This document shows positions 20,738 to 32,570 of a DNA stretch of 64,000 bases, one piece after another. A program made the translations under genes and the position numbers. Under the pieces are notes generated by a model that saw nothing but the letters and a program-made list of their open reading frames with translations, was not told the DNA's origin and made no database searches. The stretch comes from Dipteris shenzhenensis (lineage: Eukaryota > Polypodiophyta > Polypodiopsida > Gleicheniales). Numbering within the stretch: position 1 is the stretch's first letter; the number at the start of each line of letters is the position of its first letter. The DNA is taken from NCBI GenBank assembly GCA_047967505.1, contig CM106539.1. One strand, given 5' to 3'.

Positions 20738-22187
20738 ATTGCATCACGTGACGGGCAAAGTCAATCTTACGCACAAGGGAAGGAGGCAATACTATGGGTG
20801 ATGAGGAGTGGGAAGCCAGAGATGGAAGCCACAGTGGATGTGATGAGGGCAGTTCCAAAGTGGGTGAATGTCCTCCTGAGCAAGGATATGGGGTACTTGG
20901 AATAGCTAGCCGTATGACACCGAGGTGAAACGGCCAGGTGGCGCTATGAGTTCATGGTGGTGTTTAAGTTGGTGATGGATCTATATGTGAAGAAGGAGTT
21001 GGAGGATGATACAGAGGAGTCCGGGAGTGAAACGGAGGATGAAACAGCGAGAGTCAGAGAGCGGCTCGGAAAGTGAAAGTGAAGATGAGGACTCGGAGGA
21101 GGAAGAAAGGCACAGGTGGAGTCAGGTATGGTGGCAGGCCCAAGCAGAAAGGAGAACCGGATCTGAAACAATGGCCAAAGAGACAAAAGGGATGACTAAT
21201 GGAAGCAGGGAAGCAGAACCGTGTCGTGGGAGTGTGAGATGCGCACCAAGTAGGATGATCAGCAAACAGGTGACTTGGGGTCCAACCGAGGCGATGGACG
21301 TCACAGAAGATGCGAGGCCCCAAGTGGGTAGCACGGAGTGTGCGAAGCCCCGAGTGAACGGCGCGAGAGCCGTGAGATGCATGGAGGGTGCAAAGCCCCG
21401 AGTGAACGGCGCAGGAGTCGTGAGATGCATGGGAAACGGCGCGGAAGGCACGAGGTGTGGAAGCAATGACCCGAGAGGTGCATTGGTGAAAATAGGTGGT
21501 GCGAACCCCTGAGATGCTATAACCATAGTGAAGACCCGAGGCGCGAGAAGCACAATAATAGTGACCAGAGGCGTGAAAAGCGTAGTGACAGAGACGAGAG
21601 GCACGAGAGGTGCGGGAGGCGTGAAAGAAACGAAGAGCAGTGCCATTGTCCCAAAGTCAAATTAAACAAACGCTCAAGTGTGAGGAGGGTGGGATGAGGA
21701 GCACGGAAGGTGCAAGCCCAAGACCAAGTGACGTGGTAGGCCCAAAGGAAAGTCAGAAAAATGCTGAAGGCATGCAGGTGAACAATGAAAATGCGGTAGG
21801 CACAGGAATGAAACGGGTAAGTGCTCAAGGCACAAACGATGGAAAGGGAGTAGAGGTGATGAAAAACGGTGAACAAGTTCAAGATAGAAGCATGGAAGGC
21901 ATAGTGGAATGGCAAGTGGAGATTTGGGCACTGGGGCAAGGTCAAGAGAGCAATCAGAAGCCCGTGGCAACGCAGAGGTGTGTGCAGAAGAGATACTGAG
22001 GTAGAAAGGAAAAACGCCGAGGTGGAGAAGCATGAGGTGAAGACAAGAGATGGAAAGGGGAAATGGTGGAGTACAAGTGCAGGTCTAGATAGATGCAGAG
22101 GCATGACGCGAAGTGAGGCCTTAGGGCAGAGGAGAAAGCATGAGGAGGAAGAAGAAGAAAAGAAGGTGATGACGGTCAAACTCTCAC
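20738..22187 (+). pseudogene. Broken gag-like gene, A element copy 1
   Basis: Collinear with the family-A protein. The conserved start codon is changed to ATT at 20738 (GIASRDGQSQSYAQ). KDMGYLE is followed by a TAG at 20904 where the duplicate copy has TGG. The frame is then disrupted until 21006-21512, which holds the acidic region, the WSQVWWQAQ motif, KQVTWGPTEAMD and two CAKPRVNGARAV-type repeats. 21640-21999 holds a further C-terminal stretch (VGPKESQKNAEG). The purine-rich tail ends at about 22187 (EEEEEKKV), after which AT-rich sequence begins. No pol domain or downstream LTR. Confidence 0.6.
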
Positions 22188-22760
22188 AACCTATTTTCAA
22201 AAATTTCTCTCCTAGCCTATTGGGCACGCAACAATTTTTCCCCAAAAAAAAAAAATCTATTACAAATTTCTCTCTCAACCTCCTCAAAACCACTCAAACC
22301 TCCCTACCTATTGCGTATGCAACAACTTCAAAACAAAATTTAATCATAAATCTCTCCAAAAAACTCCTCAATAAAAGAAGAACAATCTATTACAAATTTC
22401 TCTCTCAACCTCAAAACCACTCAAACCTCCCTACCTATTGCGTACGCAACAACTTCAAAATAAAATTTAATCATTAATCTCTCCAAAAAACCCCTCAACA
22501 AAAAAAAACAATCTATTACAAATTTCTCTCTCAACCTCAAAACCACTCAAACCTCCCTACCTATTGCGTATGCAACAACTTTAAAACAAAATTTAATCAT
22601 AAATCTCTCCAAAAAACTCTTCTCACGACACTTTATTACAAATTTCTCTCTCAACCTCAAAACCACTCAAACCTCACTACCTATTGCGCATGCAACAACT
22701 TCAAAACAAAATTTAATCATAAATCTTTCCAAAAAACTCTTCTCATGACACTTTATTAAT
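22188..22760. repeat. AT-rich tandem repeat, four units
   Basis: Units start TCTATTACAAATTTCTCTC (last one TTTATTAC) at 22256, 22386, 22512 and 22632, so period 120-130 bp. They share CCTACCTATTGCG and GCAACAACTT landmarks. Confidence 0.8.
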
Positions 22761-23530
22761 ATAAGAAATCCATTTATAATATTTTTACTCCATAATATAA
22801 TAAATTTTTATTAACTAATATTAAAATATAATTTTGTTAAATATATATATTATTAATCTATAAATTAATATAATTATTATATAAATAAATATATAAATAC
22901 ATTAATTTAAAAAATATAACTTGAAAGGGAGGTCTTCTAGCATATGTGCTTTATATAATACTTATTCTTAAAACAATGAAGAATTAGTGAATATATTGCT
23001 ATTCTATACATTATTAACTTAAAAACTAATATAAATATCATTTAATTATTATATACATTTAAATAAATATATAAATTATTAATATTATACATTAATAACA
23101 TTTAAAATTATGTAGATTATATACTAATAACCTTTCAATTTTAAAAAGTAGTCAATTAAAGAATTGAATTAATTTAAAAAATAAGAAAATATTAGATTTT
23201 ACACACGTACTTTTAGCACATATGCTTTTCTTTCATGTGTATAATACTTGTTAGTTAGTCGAAGAATGAAAAATTAGATAATGCATTTGTAAGGTAGGTA
23301 TTTAAAGCCATAGAATCTAGAAGAGGTTTAGCATACTTACTTATCTTTGTTACTATGTGTAATACTTTGCAAAAGCCTTAAACAAAGTTTAAGGCTTTGC
23401 ACAAAACTACAGTATCATTGCATCCATATCATTTTTTTACTTTAGCAACCACCAGATATCCATGGTGTCCATGATATGGAATACATATTTCTTCTGAATA
23501 TTTCTTATCACATACTTTTTCATTTCTTTT
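22761..23530. other. AT-rich sequence without recognised gene
   Basis: Mostly A/T with TATAAATAAATA-type stretches. A short inverted pair GCCTTAAACAAAGTTTAAGGC lies near 23375. No gene seen. Confidence 0.5.
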
Positions 23531-23812
23531 GATACACCATGCAGCATGAATGTAAGAAAATATGAATCGGTGTGCTTTTAGCCTAAGTACTTCTCCCTAA
23601 TCAGTAGGATACTTTGACGAGGTAGACTTATAATTACTTAAAGTAAAGCCTTTGCAAAGGATTGTACCTTCTTATATACCATGCAGCATGAATGTAAGAA
23701 AATATGAATCGGTGTGCTTTTAGCCTATGTGCTTGTCCCTATTCAGTAGGATACTTTGACTAGGTAGACTTATACTTACTTAAAGTAAAGCCTTTGCAAA
23801 GGATCGTACCTA
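23531..23812 (+). repeat. 142-bp tandem duplication
   Basis: CCATGCAGCATGAATGTAAG recurs at 142 bp; the two units are nearly identical. Confidence 0.85.
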
Positions 23813-23901
23813 TAAACAAAACACTTTGGAAAGCATATAACATATAGTCTATATATATCTAAACTAAATACTTTGGAATGCATATTTTATATAGTCCATA
23901 T

Positions 23902-24331
23902 ACCTTAAATCTTATACCCTAAATCTTAAATCCTAAAGTTCCCTAAATCTTAGGTTATACAATCTAAGCTCTTAAACTTATATAACAGTTATAATCCCTA
24001 AACCCTAAACCTTAAACCCTAACCCCTATAACTTAAATTCTAAAACCTAATTTTCAATCCTAAACCCTAAATTCTAGACTCTAAGCTCATGATCTTATAT
24101 ACTAAACCCCAAACCCTAAAACCTAAAACCTAAATCCTATATCCTAAACCCTAAAACAATAATCATAAACCCTAAATGCTAAATCCTAAACCCTAAACCC
24201 TAGTTTCTAAACCCTAAACCCTAAACCCTAAAAACATAATCATAAATCCAAAACCCTAAACACTAAATCTTAAATCCTAAGCCCTAAATCCTTAACCCTA
24301 AATACTAAACCCTAAACCCTAACCCTAAAAT
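23902..24331 (+). repeat. Degenerate CCCTAAA telomere-type array
   Basis: Dozens of CCCTAAA heptamers interspersed with variants (TCCTAAA, CCTTAAA, CCCTAAT). The plant telomere unit is TTTAGGG. The array is interstitial, with ordinary sequence on both sides. Confidence 0.85.
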
Positions 24332-24957
24332 ACAATCAAAATTTAATGGATTTTTTCAATTTGTGTAATAGGTTTGATATATCCCGGGTGATCTGGTAAG
24401 ACAATCATTTGGCTAATAACTTCGTATGGTGAAGTCCACCCCATGCACTAGCTTCCAACATCCATCATGTGATGTGAGTGAAATGGATTTCTGAACATCC
24501 TACCACCTAATGTGACTCAAATGGATTTCTAAATATCCATCATGATCCTTACTGGAAATGATATATTATATTGGTGTCACATAGAAAGAGATTGGTTGAA
24601 CTGAACGCATTGAAAGCGATGAATTGAGGAAGTCATATAGGAAAGTGACTTATGCTATACTAAAGATAGCCATACATGGTGATCAACCATGATAAGAGAG
24701 TATTTTGAGTTGTAACTAAAATGTGCACATGGTAGAGCTGAAGATGACTAGCTAGAAAATGAAGTCCTACCACAAAAATTATACACATGTAATTAGTGAG
24801 TATGAGATCTCAAATAATAATATCCCAAAAATATAGACAAAGTGAAACCATGGTGTTACATTCCCTCCATCACTAAAACAGTTGTCCTCAATTGGCAACC
24901 TTTAGGCGAAGGTACTCAACTAAAGTGCTTCCATATACAACTGTATAAAATGAAGGT
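24332..24957. other. No gene recognised
   Basis: Intermediate-GC sequence with many stops in all frames. ATGGATTTCTRAAYATCC occurs twice (around 24482 and 24521). It possibly belongs to the copia remnant downstream. Confidence 0.4.
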
Positions 24958-25384
24958 AATCAGCAAGAATCACTATAGGTGCATGTGAGGCTATATGGCT
25001 CAGAAGACTATTGTCAGAAACAGATTACTTTGATGACTAAAAGCCAACAACAATATACTATGATAACCAATCGGCTCGAGCATTGGCCAAGAATCCAGTA
25101 TATCACTCCAAGACAAAGCACATTGATGTCAGAGAGCACTTCATCAGAGAAAGACTGTTACTTGGTGACATCACACTACAACATTATGATTAGTAAAGAG
25201 AATGATGCAGACATCTTTACCAAACCACTCGGTAAAGAGCTATTCAAGAAACACCGACTAGCTCTTGGTTTGACACAAAGGAAGGACATTCCCATTAAAG
25301 GGGTATGATGGAATGTAATGTTCATTCCTTCTTCGATTCCCGAGAATCATCATCTTACTTCATGATGTTGATCTTGAGGGAAGG
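24958..25384 (+). pseudogene. Ty1/copia RNase H C-terminal remnant
   Basis: Frames with KHIDVREHFI and, shifted, DADIFTKPLGKELFKKHR are the typical end of a copia polyprotein (ADIFTKPL box). The body upstream is missing or unrecognisable. A polypurine-like CTTGAGGGAAGG at 25373-25384 precedes the putative 3' LTR. Confidence 0.7.
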
Positions 25385-25647
25385 TGTTGAGAGTTCACGC
25401 TCAACATCATGTGATCACTTGTACATAGCACCATCATGTGATCATATGTGCATAGCACTAACCCAATAGAGTGCTATAAAGGAAAGGGTTAGATCCTCTA
25501 ACCCTAACCCTAACCCTAAATGGGTTTGTATATATTCTACATTTTCAACTAAATCTAGTGTACAGTTAGTCATTTGTGGTGTGCTCTCTAGCTGTGCCCT
25601 CTCTTCTCATCTCCACTCTTCTCCTCTCCCCTCTTTATATTTTGTCA
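25385..25647 (+). mobile_element. Putative copia 3' LTR
   Basis: Starts TGTTGAGAGTTC right after the polypurine tract and ends TTTTGTCA, about 263 bp. It contains a short run of CTAACC repeats at 25497-25520. No 5' partner in the window apart from the duplicated copy. Confidence 0.5.
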
Positions 25648-26620
25648 GGGTACTACCCTAAAAGATCAATACAAATCAAAGCAGAGACCTCACGATAGGA
25701 GAAGATGGTATTGGGTAGTGGCAAACATCTAGCTTGGAGAGTGTTATCTACATCGACAATAATGTTTTCAACTTCTTAGGATTCTCTTGTACAAGATACT
25801 TCTGCAACTATTCAAGCTGATAATACTTCTATTATGTTACTAGACTGTCAACTTGAGCATGATAAGTCTATGCATGACTCACAGATGCCAAATGCTATTC
25901 ATACTGAGGACCATATGGGCATGCCTACTTCAATTGAGGTTTGCATTGAGGAGGATAAGTCGGAGCCTCTTTCTCCTACAGATGAGTCGCAACAATATTT
26001 TTCTGCCATGGATTCTTTGAATTCAGGAATGGATGCATGCCATCAATAAGTTATCTCTTCTATGGATACTCAGGTAGCTCCATGTCATTAGTTGGGGAAC
26101 TACTAATACTTCTTCTTTTGTACTTAAAGACATGCATCCCTTGCTACAAGCTGTCTTTGACCCTATTATACAAAAATTTCGCCTAGCTTTCTATGTCAAG
26201 AAAGCTCACAAGGGTCCGAAGAAAATCTTTTTTGATGATGGTTTGGTTATGCCCCTCCATTTGCTTTTAGATTAGAATCAGATTACTCTGGAGGATGTGG
26301 TCTTCATGTCCTCTCCTTCGGCATCCTACTTTTTGTACATCTTTTCCTTTGATACCTTGAGATGATTGTTTCTATCCTTTGGGCCAAGATGTTCTTTTTC
26401 TCCTTGTATTTTGTGTGGGTTTTTACCTCTTTTGAGGTTTCCCACTTAGTAATGAAAGCTTTACTATGACAAAAAAGTGTGTTCAATCTTCATGAATACA
26501 TCCGACATTGTCTCCCCCACCAAATTATCTACAGAATTTATAGCAACACCAAGAAGGCAATGTCACCAATTATTAGTTTCATAAAATTAGTTGTCTACAA
26601 CTGTGAGTTTTTTTAATAAA
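25648..26620 (+). other. Unassigned stretch with short decayed ORFs
   Basis: A 71-aa frame at 25834-26049 (acidic, Ser/Met/His-rich) and a following DPIIQKFRLAFYVKKAHKG-type piece resemble no family I know. 26300-26480 has the look of a retroelement 3' end (GGTTTCCCACTTAGTAATG, then a short A-run), but this is only an impression. Confidence 0.3.
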
Positions 26621-27262
26621 TATTCTCAATTTTCAAACAAAATTTGACATCAATGTAAGACCATAGATTGGAGCATGGATTGATCAGACCCAGTAGTTCC
26701 CCATTTTGTCTGCCAATGCTTTTCTCTTTTAAGAAGGATGGTTGGGTCTTGGAGAATGTGTGTTGATTATAGGGCATTGAATAAGATGACGATGAAGAAT
26801 CATTTTCCCATACCAAGAATCAATGAAATCCTAGACAATCTAAAAGGAGCTAAGTTTTTCAATCGGATTGACTTAAAAAGTGGATACCATCAGGTACGAA
26901 TTGCTCCACAAGATGTTCATAAGATAGCTTTAGGATAGCCAAGGATTGTATGAGTATTTGGTAGTGCCCTTTGGATTGAGTAAGGCTCCATCCATCTTCA
27001 ATAGGACGATGAGCCGGATATTTCAAAAATGTAGGTCTTTTGTTGGTACATTTTTCGATGATATTCTTGTATTCAATAAGGATGAGAAGGAACTTAGGGA
27101 GAACTTGAGGATTGTACTTGGGCTATTAAAAGAGCATTAGTTGTTTATAAATGCTAAAAGGAGTGAATTATTTTTTTCAAAGATATGATTTTTAGGGCAT
27201 ATTGTGACTAATGGTAAAATCAGGATGGATCTTAATAAGCTAAAAGTGAAAGGAGGCAAGGA
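26621..27262 (+). pseudogene. Ty3/gypsy reverse transcriptase fragment
   Basis: Two open stretches, 26738-26938 and 26946-27140, cover RT domains 1-5. Motifs: WRMCVDYRALNK, FPIPRINEIL, FFNRIDLKSGYHQVRI, VPFGLSKAPSIF, and the catalytic box as FFDDILVF. A stop and frame change fall between them (27 residues after GYHQ), and LFSFKKDG upstream is in a third frame. FLGHIVTNGKI follows near 27190 after more stops. No gag, protease, RNase H or integrase attached. It abuts pararetrovirus-like DNA at about 27263. Confidence 0.85.
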
Positions 27263-27348
27263 AGCTGAATATATTGCTCAACACCACTGAAGTATATAAT
27301 CTCTCGAAGGCAAACAGACTCTACCTTGCAAATGAGCCAAGGATGCTC

Positions 27349-27356
27349 TTATATAG
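27349..27356 (-). promoter_or_regulatory. TATA box of E1
   Basis: CTATATAA on minus, preceded by GCCACTCAGAAGCCACTCAC-type sequence and followed by the putative leader. The same arrangement occurs at 31345 on plus. Confidence 0.5.
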
Positions 27357-27789
27357 AGAGAGGTGAGTGGCTTCTGAGTGGCTATCATGATAGCACAATC
27401 TGAGTGGAGGTTCAACTGTGATCCGCTTCCATGTGAGGAATCATTTGTACAATGACAAGACATAAAGGTGAAGGTCTTACTTGGGACCTCGGGCAGTGTC
27501 TAATCACCAGATTACATATTTATCTCTAAACAATCTTTGTACATTGGTCATGATGAAGGTCTTATCCAATGTGAACAGTGTCTAATCATCATGACTTGGA
27601 TAGAGACTCACTCAGAATTCCCAGTGGAAAGAAGTAATCCACCATTCCGAGCTTGCCAATCAGGAGCTTGCCATTCCGAGCTTGCCAATCAGGAGCGCCT
27701 TCATGGGACAACATATCAGGGAGAACATTGGGTTGCCTTTTTTCCACTTGACAGAAAATTTGTACATGGTAAAGAATTCCTACCATCGT

Positions 27790-28720
27790 GCAAGATGGCC
27801 ACGACCAATCTATTTATCAATGCAGCGCGTGCAAAAAGTTATGAAGTTCTAGTTATCTGTACAAACAATGAACTCTCGATTAAGAATGAAAAGCTCAAGC
27901 TTTTGAATAGTGCGCTTAACCTCAAGGATCTCCTTCTCAATTGAATGATAATTTAGTTCTGCTCCTTGAAATGTTTTGGAGTGATAGGCACAGAGGATCT
28001 CCTGGGTTGCAGTATGCTCGAGCAGCAGAACGGCACCCTAGAAGTGATCTGAAGCATCTATTTCAATAACCAGGGTACCAAAAGCACAAGGGATGTTGAG
28101 AGCTGGCAAATGTTGTACCTTTTCTTTGATATGTTGAATTTCTTGAGTTTGGACCAAACCCCAAGGAGGACTGTCTTTTCATAGGCATAGTTGAAGATGA
28201 AACCGGTCTCTAGCAAGTAGTTCATAGAAAGGAGACATGCGGTTTAGGCACCCGAGAAATCCTTGCAATTGGGTGTGATCCTGAATCTCATCAGGAAAGG
28301 CTAAGAGGGCCTTAAGGACATGCTCCTGCATCTAGATGGCTCCCTTTTGTATGTGGATGCCAAGGAATTCAATTGTCTCTTGGCCGATGGTAATCTTTTT
28401 GGCTGAGAGGGCCAAGCCTTTGGCTTTAAGCAAGTCCTACACAATCATTAAATGTTTGAGGTGGGAATTTACATCTTTGCTAGACAAGAATGTCATCTAT
28501 ATATACAAGACAGAAAGAGTGATATGGACTGAAAATGGAGTCCATAAACTTCTGGAACTCTATCGGGGTAGTTTTAAGACCAAATGGAAAAACATTACAT
28601 TGGTAGAAACCTTGTGGAACCATGAACCCTGTTTTATGTAGCAGTCTTCAGGTTAGAGGCCGACCTGCTAAAATCCTACCTTCAAGTCAAACTTGGAGAA
28701 GATGGTTGAACCAGATTTCT
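27790..28720 (-). pseudogene. E1 RT C-terminal half and RNase H
   Basis: RT catalytic box YIDDILV at about 28483-28506, followed at once by a 2-nt loss and frameshift. FLGVHI and KGAIQMQ-type text follows towards 28350, then an RNase H with an IETDAS-like start and a YHSIEKEIL box near 27950. Several stops, many as TAG. No recognisable integrase downstream. Confidence 0.65.
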
Positions 28721-29072
28721 TTTACATCAAGTACTCTTTATTTGGAATAGGGTAAGAGACAGAGAGTAAACATTTTTTGAGCGGCCTGTAATTAATCATC
28801 AGCCATTTCTTACCCCTTTTTTGCTCGGAGTGCTTGTTGATGTAGAAGGCTACTACTGCCCATTCAGACTGGGAGTGAGAGATGAGGCCCATATCCAGGA
28901 GTTCTTGGATTTCCTGATTGCACAACCTTCTGTCATTCTGTGTGAAACCATACGTGCTCTCCTTGAAAGGTTTGGATCCTTCTCGTAGGGGGAGAGGGAC
29001 ATGATGTTGGAAGATACGCTTGAATACGATAGGAGACTCGCTGTTGCAATCACGAAGAAACTTTTCTTGCAT
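28721..29072 (-). pseudogene. E1 RT N-terminal part
   Basis: 116-aa open frame: PLREGSKPFKE, LCNQEIQELLDMGLISHSQS, then MINYRPLKKCL and YPIPNKEYLM. These are the palm and fingers of a retroviral-type RT. The frame continues, shifted, into 27790-28720. Confidence 0.7.
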
Positions 29073-29930
29073 ATCTTGTAGGGAAGAGAGAAGATCTAGA
29101 GTATGCGTGGAGCCGTGTAGATTCTTCTACTCATTTTCTTGGAGAAGATTGTTGATATATTCTTCTAACTCTGCTCCCTGAAGAGGGCATTGTGCATCAA
29201 ACTCTGTTCCCTGAAGAAGGCGATGTGCATCGTCAATTGCCTGGGGTCTGAATGTTGCTGGTGAAGGCATTGGGGAGGCCATAGGCATGGGGTTATACTC
29301 CAGAGGAGGCTTAACATAATCAAGGAAAAATGGAGAGGAGCACTGGTGGACTATTTTCAAATCTTCTTCAAGAGGCTTCAAAACCTTCTTCAGATGTTCC
29401 CTGGCAGGAAGATGAACAAGCATACCTTGGATGGTTAATACCATCTTACTTGTAGAGAAGCCAAAGGGAAGGTGATGGTTGAGGAAGTCATTGCCAATAA
29501 CAAGGTCAACTCCTTGTGACTCGAGCTTATAGAAATCAATAGTGGTAGAGTGTCCAGCTAGAGAAATGGCAATATTTGATGCGAATCTTTTTCCAAGCGA
29601 TCAATTTACCACCCATGGTGGATCCTCTCATTTGATCATGGGGCTCTGATTCTTGCTAGCATTTGGAGGGAAGAGCGTAGTATTTATAAATGTTAAATCT
29701 TGAACCAGTATCAACAAGAGCAATAAGCATATATGGAGAATACATGCAGGCTAAATCTGGACACTAATGAGCCAGGTCTTCATGGGGTTGCAAACTAGCT
29801 AAGCAAGCTACTGGAAGAAGTCGTGTAGGGAAAGCACGCTTGGGACTAGTGTCTGTTGCAAGAGAGTATAATTTGCATTGGGTGAGATGTTCACCCACTT
29901 TTCTATCTACGGAGTCAATAGAAGCCTGCG
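29073..29930 (-). pseudogene. E1 aspartic protease and linker
   Basis: The protease active site VDTGSRFNI is visible near 29700 on minus, and the second half (ESQGVDLVIGNDFLNHHLPF) near 29480-29520. A linker with LVHLPAREHLKKVLKPLEED occupies 29127-29444. Frameshifts and stops separate the parts. The uppermost part, near 29880-29930, matches the end of the coat-like region of E2. Confidence 0.65.
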
Positions 29931-29949
29931 AAGCCCTATTCCAAATGTT

Positions 29950-31040
29950 TACTCTCTGACTCTTACCCTATTCCAAATAAAGAGACTTGATGCAAAAGAT
30001 ATTTGGTTCAGCCATCTTCTCCAAGTTTGACTTGAAGCCAGGGTTTTGGCAAGTTAGGGCCTCCAGCTTCAAGACCACCATAAAATAGGGTTCATGGTTT
30101 CCCAAGGTTTCTACCAATGGAATGTTCTTCCATTTGGTCTTGAAACTGCCCCAGTATCTAGAGTTCTTGAAGTTTATGGACTCCATTTTCAGTCCATATC
30201 ACTCTTTCTGTCTTGTATATATAGATGACATTCTTGTCTACAGCAAAGATGTAAAGTCTCACCTCAAACATTTAATGATTGTGTATGATTTGCTTAAAGC
30301 CAAAGGATTGGCCCTCTCAACCAAAAAGATTACCATCGGCCAAGAGAAAATTGAATTCCTTGGCGTCCACATATGTAAGGGAGCCATCCAAATGCAGGAC
30401 TATGTCTTTAAGGCCCTCTTAGCCTTTCTTGATGAGATTCGGGATCGTACCCAATTGCAATGATTCCTCAGGTGCCTAAACCACATTGCTCCTTTCTATG
30501 AATAGCTTGCTAGAGACCACTTTCATCTTCAACTATGCCTTCGAAAAGATAGTCCTCCCTGGGGTTTGGCCCAAACTCAAGCAGTTCAACATATCAAAGA
30601 AAATGTACAACATCTGCCAACTCTCAACATCCCTTCTACTTCTGGTACCCTGGTTATTGAAACAGATGCTTCAGACCACTTCTAGGGTGTCGTTCTGCTT
30701 GAGCATACTCCAACCTAGGAGATCCTCTATGCCTATCACTCAGGAACATTTCAAGGAGCAGAACTAAATTATCATTCAATTGAGAAGGAGATCCTTGCAA
30801 TTAAGCACGCTATTTAGAAGCTTGAGCTTTTCATTTTTAATCGAGAGTTCATTGTTAGGATAGATAACTAGAACTTCAAAATGTTATGCACGTGCTGCAT
30901 TGATAAACAGATTGGTCATGGCTGTCTTGCATGATGGTAGGAATTCTTTACCATGTACGACTTTTCTATCGAGTAAATAAAGGGCAGCACCAATGTTCTC
31001 CCTAATATGTTGTCCCGTGAAGGTGCTCCTTATTGTTGGC
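29950..31040 (+). pseudogene. E2 RT fragment and RNase H
   Basis: RT box YIDDILVYSKD at about 30218-30240 in a 113-aa open stretch (30122-30463) that ends DEIRDRTQLQ. The RNase H begins near 30600 with IETDASDH at about 30650, then YHSIEKEILAI and a NVLPNML end near 31000. TAG stops interrupt at least four places. The polymerase would copy RNA to DNA, but this copy cannot make it. Confidence 0.7.
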
Positions 31041-31344
31041 AAGCTCGATGGATTACTTCTTCCCACTGGGAATGGACCCCACATTGAGTGAGTCTCTATC
31101 CAAGTCATGATGATTAGACACTTTCCACTTTGGATAAGACCTTCATCATGACCAATATACAAAGATTCTTTAGAGATAAATATGTAATCTGGTGATTAGA
31201 CACTGCACAAGGTCCGAGGTAAGACCTTCACCTTTATGTCTTGTCATTGTACAAATGATTCCCTCACAAGGAAGTGGATCATAGCTCAACCTCCACTCAG
31301 ATAGTGCGATCATGAAGAGCCACTCAGAAGCCACTCAGCTGTCT

Positions 31345-31353
31345 CTATATATG
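31345..31353 (+). promoter_or_regulatory. TATA box of E2
   Basis: CTATATATG in a GCCACTCAG-rich context after the RNase H. It is the inverted counterpart of the site at 27349-27356 and is probably the core of a full-length-transcript promoter. Confidence 0.5.
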
Positions 31354-31478
31354 AGCATCGTTGGCTCCTTTGCAAGGTAGAGTCTACCTTGCAGAGCTTG
31401 TATACTTCAGTTTTCTTGAGCAATATATTTAGCTTTCCCTCCTTCTTGTCTTCAATTTGACTTCCACTCCTTACCGCC

Positions 31479-32570
31479 GTGGTTCTTTGCATGCCTGTCT
31501 CATATCCGCCATTTGTCATAACTTACAAGTTGTTCTTCGCCATTGAACGTCCTCATATGTTTACCGCACCTCGTTTATATGTACAGATTAAGGGTTTATC
31601 TATGAAACCAAAGTCTGAACACTATGCAATCCTTGTCCGTTCTGTCAATTATTTAGTGTCTACTATTAATCTTGCTATTCCTAGACATGTAAATACAAAG
31701 GATGAGTGTATCCTTTATGGCAAGACCAATGCTGAAGTCACAAGGTTCAAGTTTCATGCTCTCCCTATGCTAGCTGAGTAGGAGATGGACTATCAGTCGG
31801 TCAATCATATGGCCGAGTCCCACTCAAATTATGAGAACATCATAGCATCTGAATGCATACATCCAAGGCTCATGGTTCGACCTGTCCAATGGCCTAGATC
31901 TTCTACCTCTAAAGATGCTAAAAACGATTGGTAATGCCTCTCCTGCTATTTGTGAGCAATTCGTAGGCCATTACAATTTCTACTCGCCTACTACATTTTC
32001 CAAGCCTCGACATTCTAAATGTGCCTATGGCTCCACGGCCTTCCCAAAGGTTCGCAAGTTCCACTGGAGATGGCGCTACTCTAGATGCCCACAACGGTTT
32101 CTTCGCTGCCATTCTGCAAGGTCAAGTCCATTGGACGTTTTATTTGCGGCAAGAAAGACCATTTCGCCCGTGACTGCACCAAAAAGCCTCGGAATCCTCA
32201 GTAGAAACAATTAAAAGGTTTCTTTGCTTATATGGTCGACCATCTTGAGCGCTGCGAGGTTGTATCACAAGGCAGTTCGAATGAATCAATCCTAGAGTGT
32301 TCTAAATCTGACACTCAGCAGTGCCTCCATTGTCAGCTGCATGATTCCTATGATTACTCTCATGACTACTACTGCTCTATAAGGTCTGATGAAGATGACC
32401 CCAATGTTTGGAGCCTCATGAATTATCCTCTTCAATGCAGCCCCTTCCATGTTGACATCGAAATATCTTCTAGTAGCTCTGATGATACACCAGAGGAACC
32501 TCCTCTTCCAAAAGTACATGCCCCCTTTGTTGGGCGTAGTTCCGACCGAGGCAAAGCCCAAGGATGAGGA
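31479..32570 (+). pseudogene. E2 coat-protein-like region
   Basis: Open stretches at 31479-31781 and 32232-32567, separated by stops. Between them, at 32145-32177, lies FICGKKDHFARDC, a CCHC zinc knuckle in which the first Cys position is Arg. C-terminal to it is an acidic, Ser-rich stretch (SSSSDDTPEEPPLP). This order (basic part, knuckle, acidic tail) fits a pararetroviral coat protein. The N-terminal 100 aa are not recognised and might be another product. A related minus-strand copy is at 46796-47770. Confidence 0.5.

Larger units (their letters stand above)
13405..28702 (+). repeat. Large segmental duplication, copy 1
   Basis: Collinear with 48819-64000 at an offset of 35414 bp at the left end, falling to 35298 bp at the right because of small indels. 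By eye the copies differ by about 1-2% plus indels. The right end is not the true end: the window stops in copy 2. Confidence 0.9.
27263..29930 (-). mobile_element. Pararetrovirus-like segment E1 (Caulimoviridae type)
   Basis: Minus-strand order from 29930 down: end of a coat-like region, aspartic protease, linker, RT, RNase H, then a non-coding region with a TATA box. There is no integrase after RNase H. That layout and the RT/RNase H wording fit endogenous caulimovirids better than Ty3/gypsy. The segment is broken by frameshifts. It joins the plus-strand segment E2 head to head at about 29930-29942. Confidence 0.65.

Noticed and set aside
23902-24331. True chromosome end
   Set aside because: The array is degenerate and followed by ordinary repeats on both sides.
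25834-26049. 71-aa acidic ORF as a small gene
   Set aside because: No recognisable domain, no upstream signals, embedded in decayed repeat DNA; listed only as unassigned.
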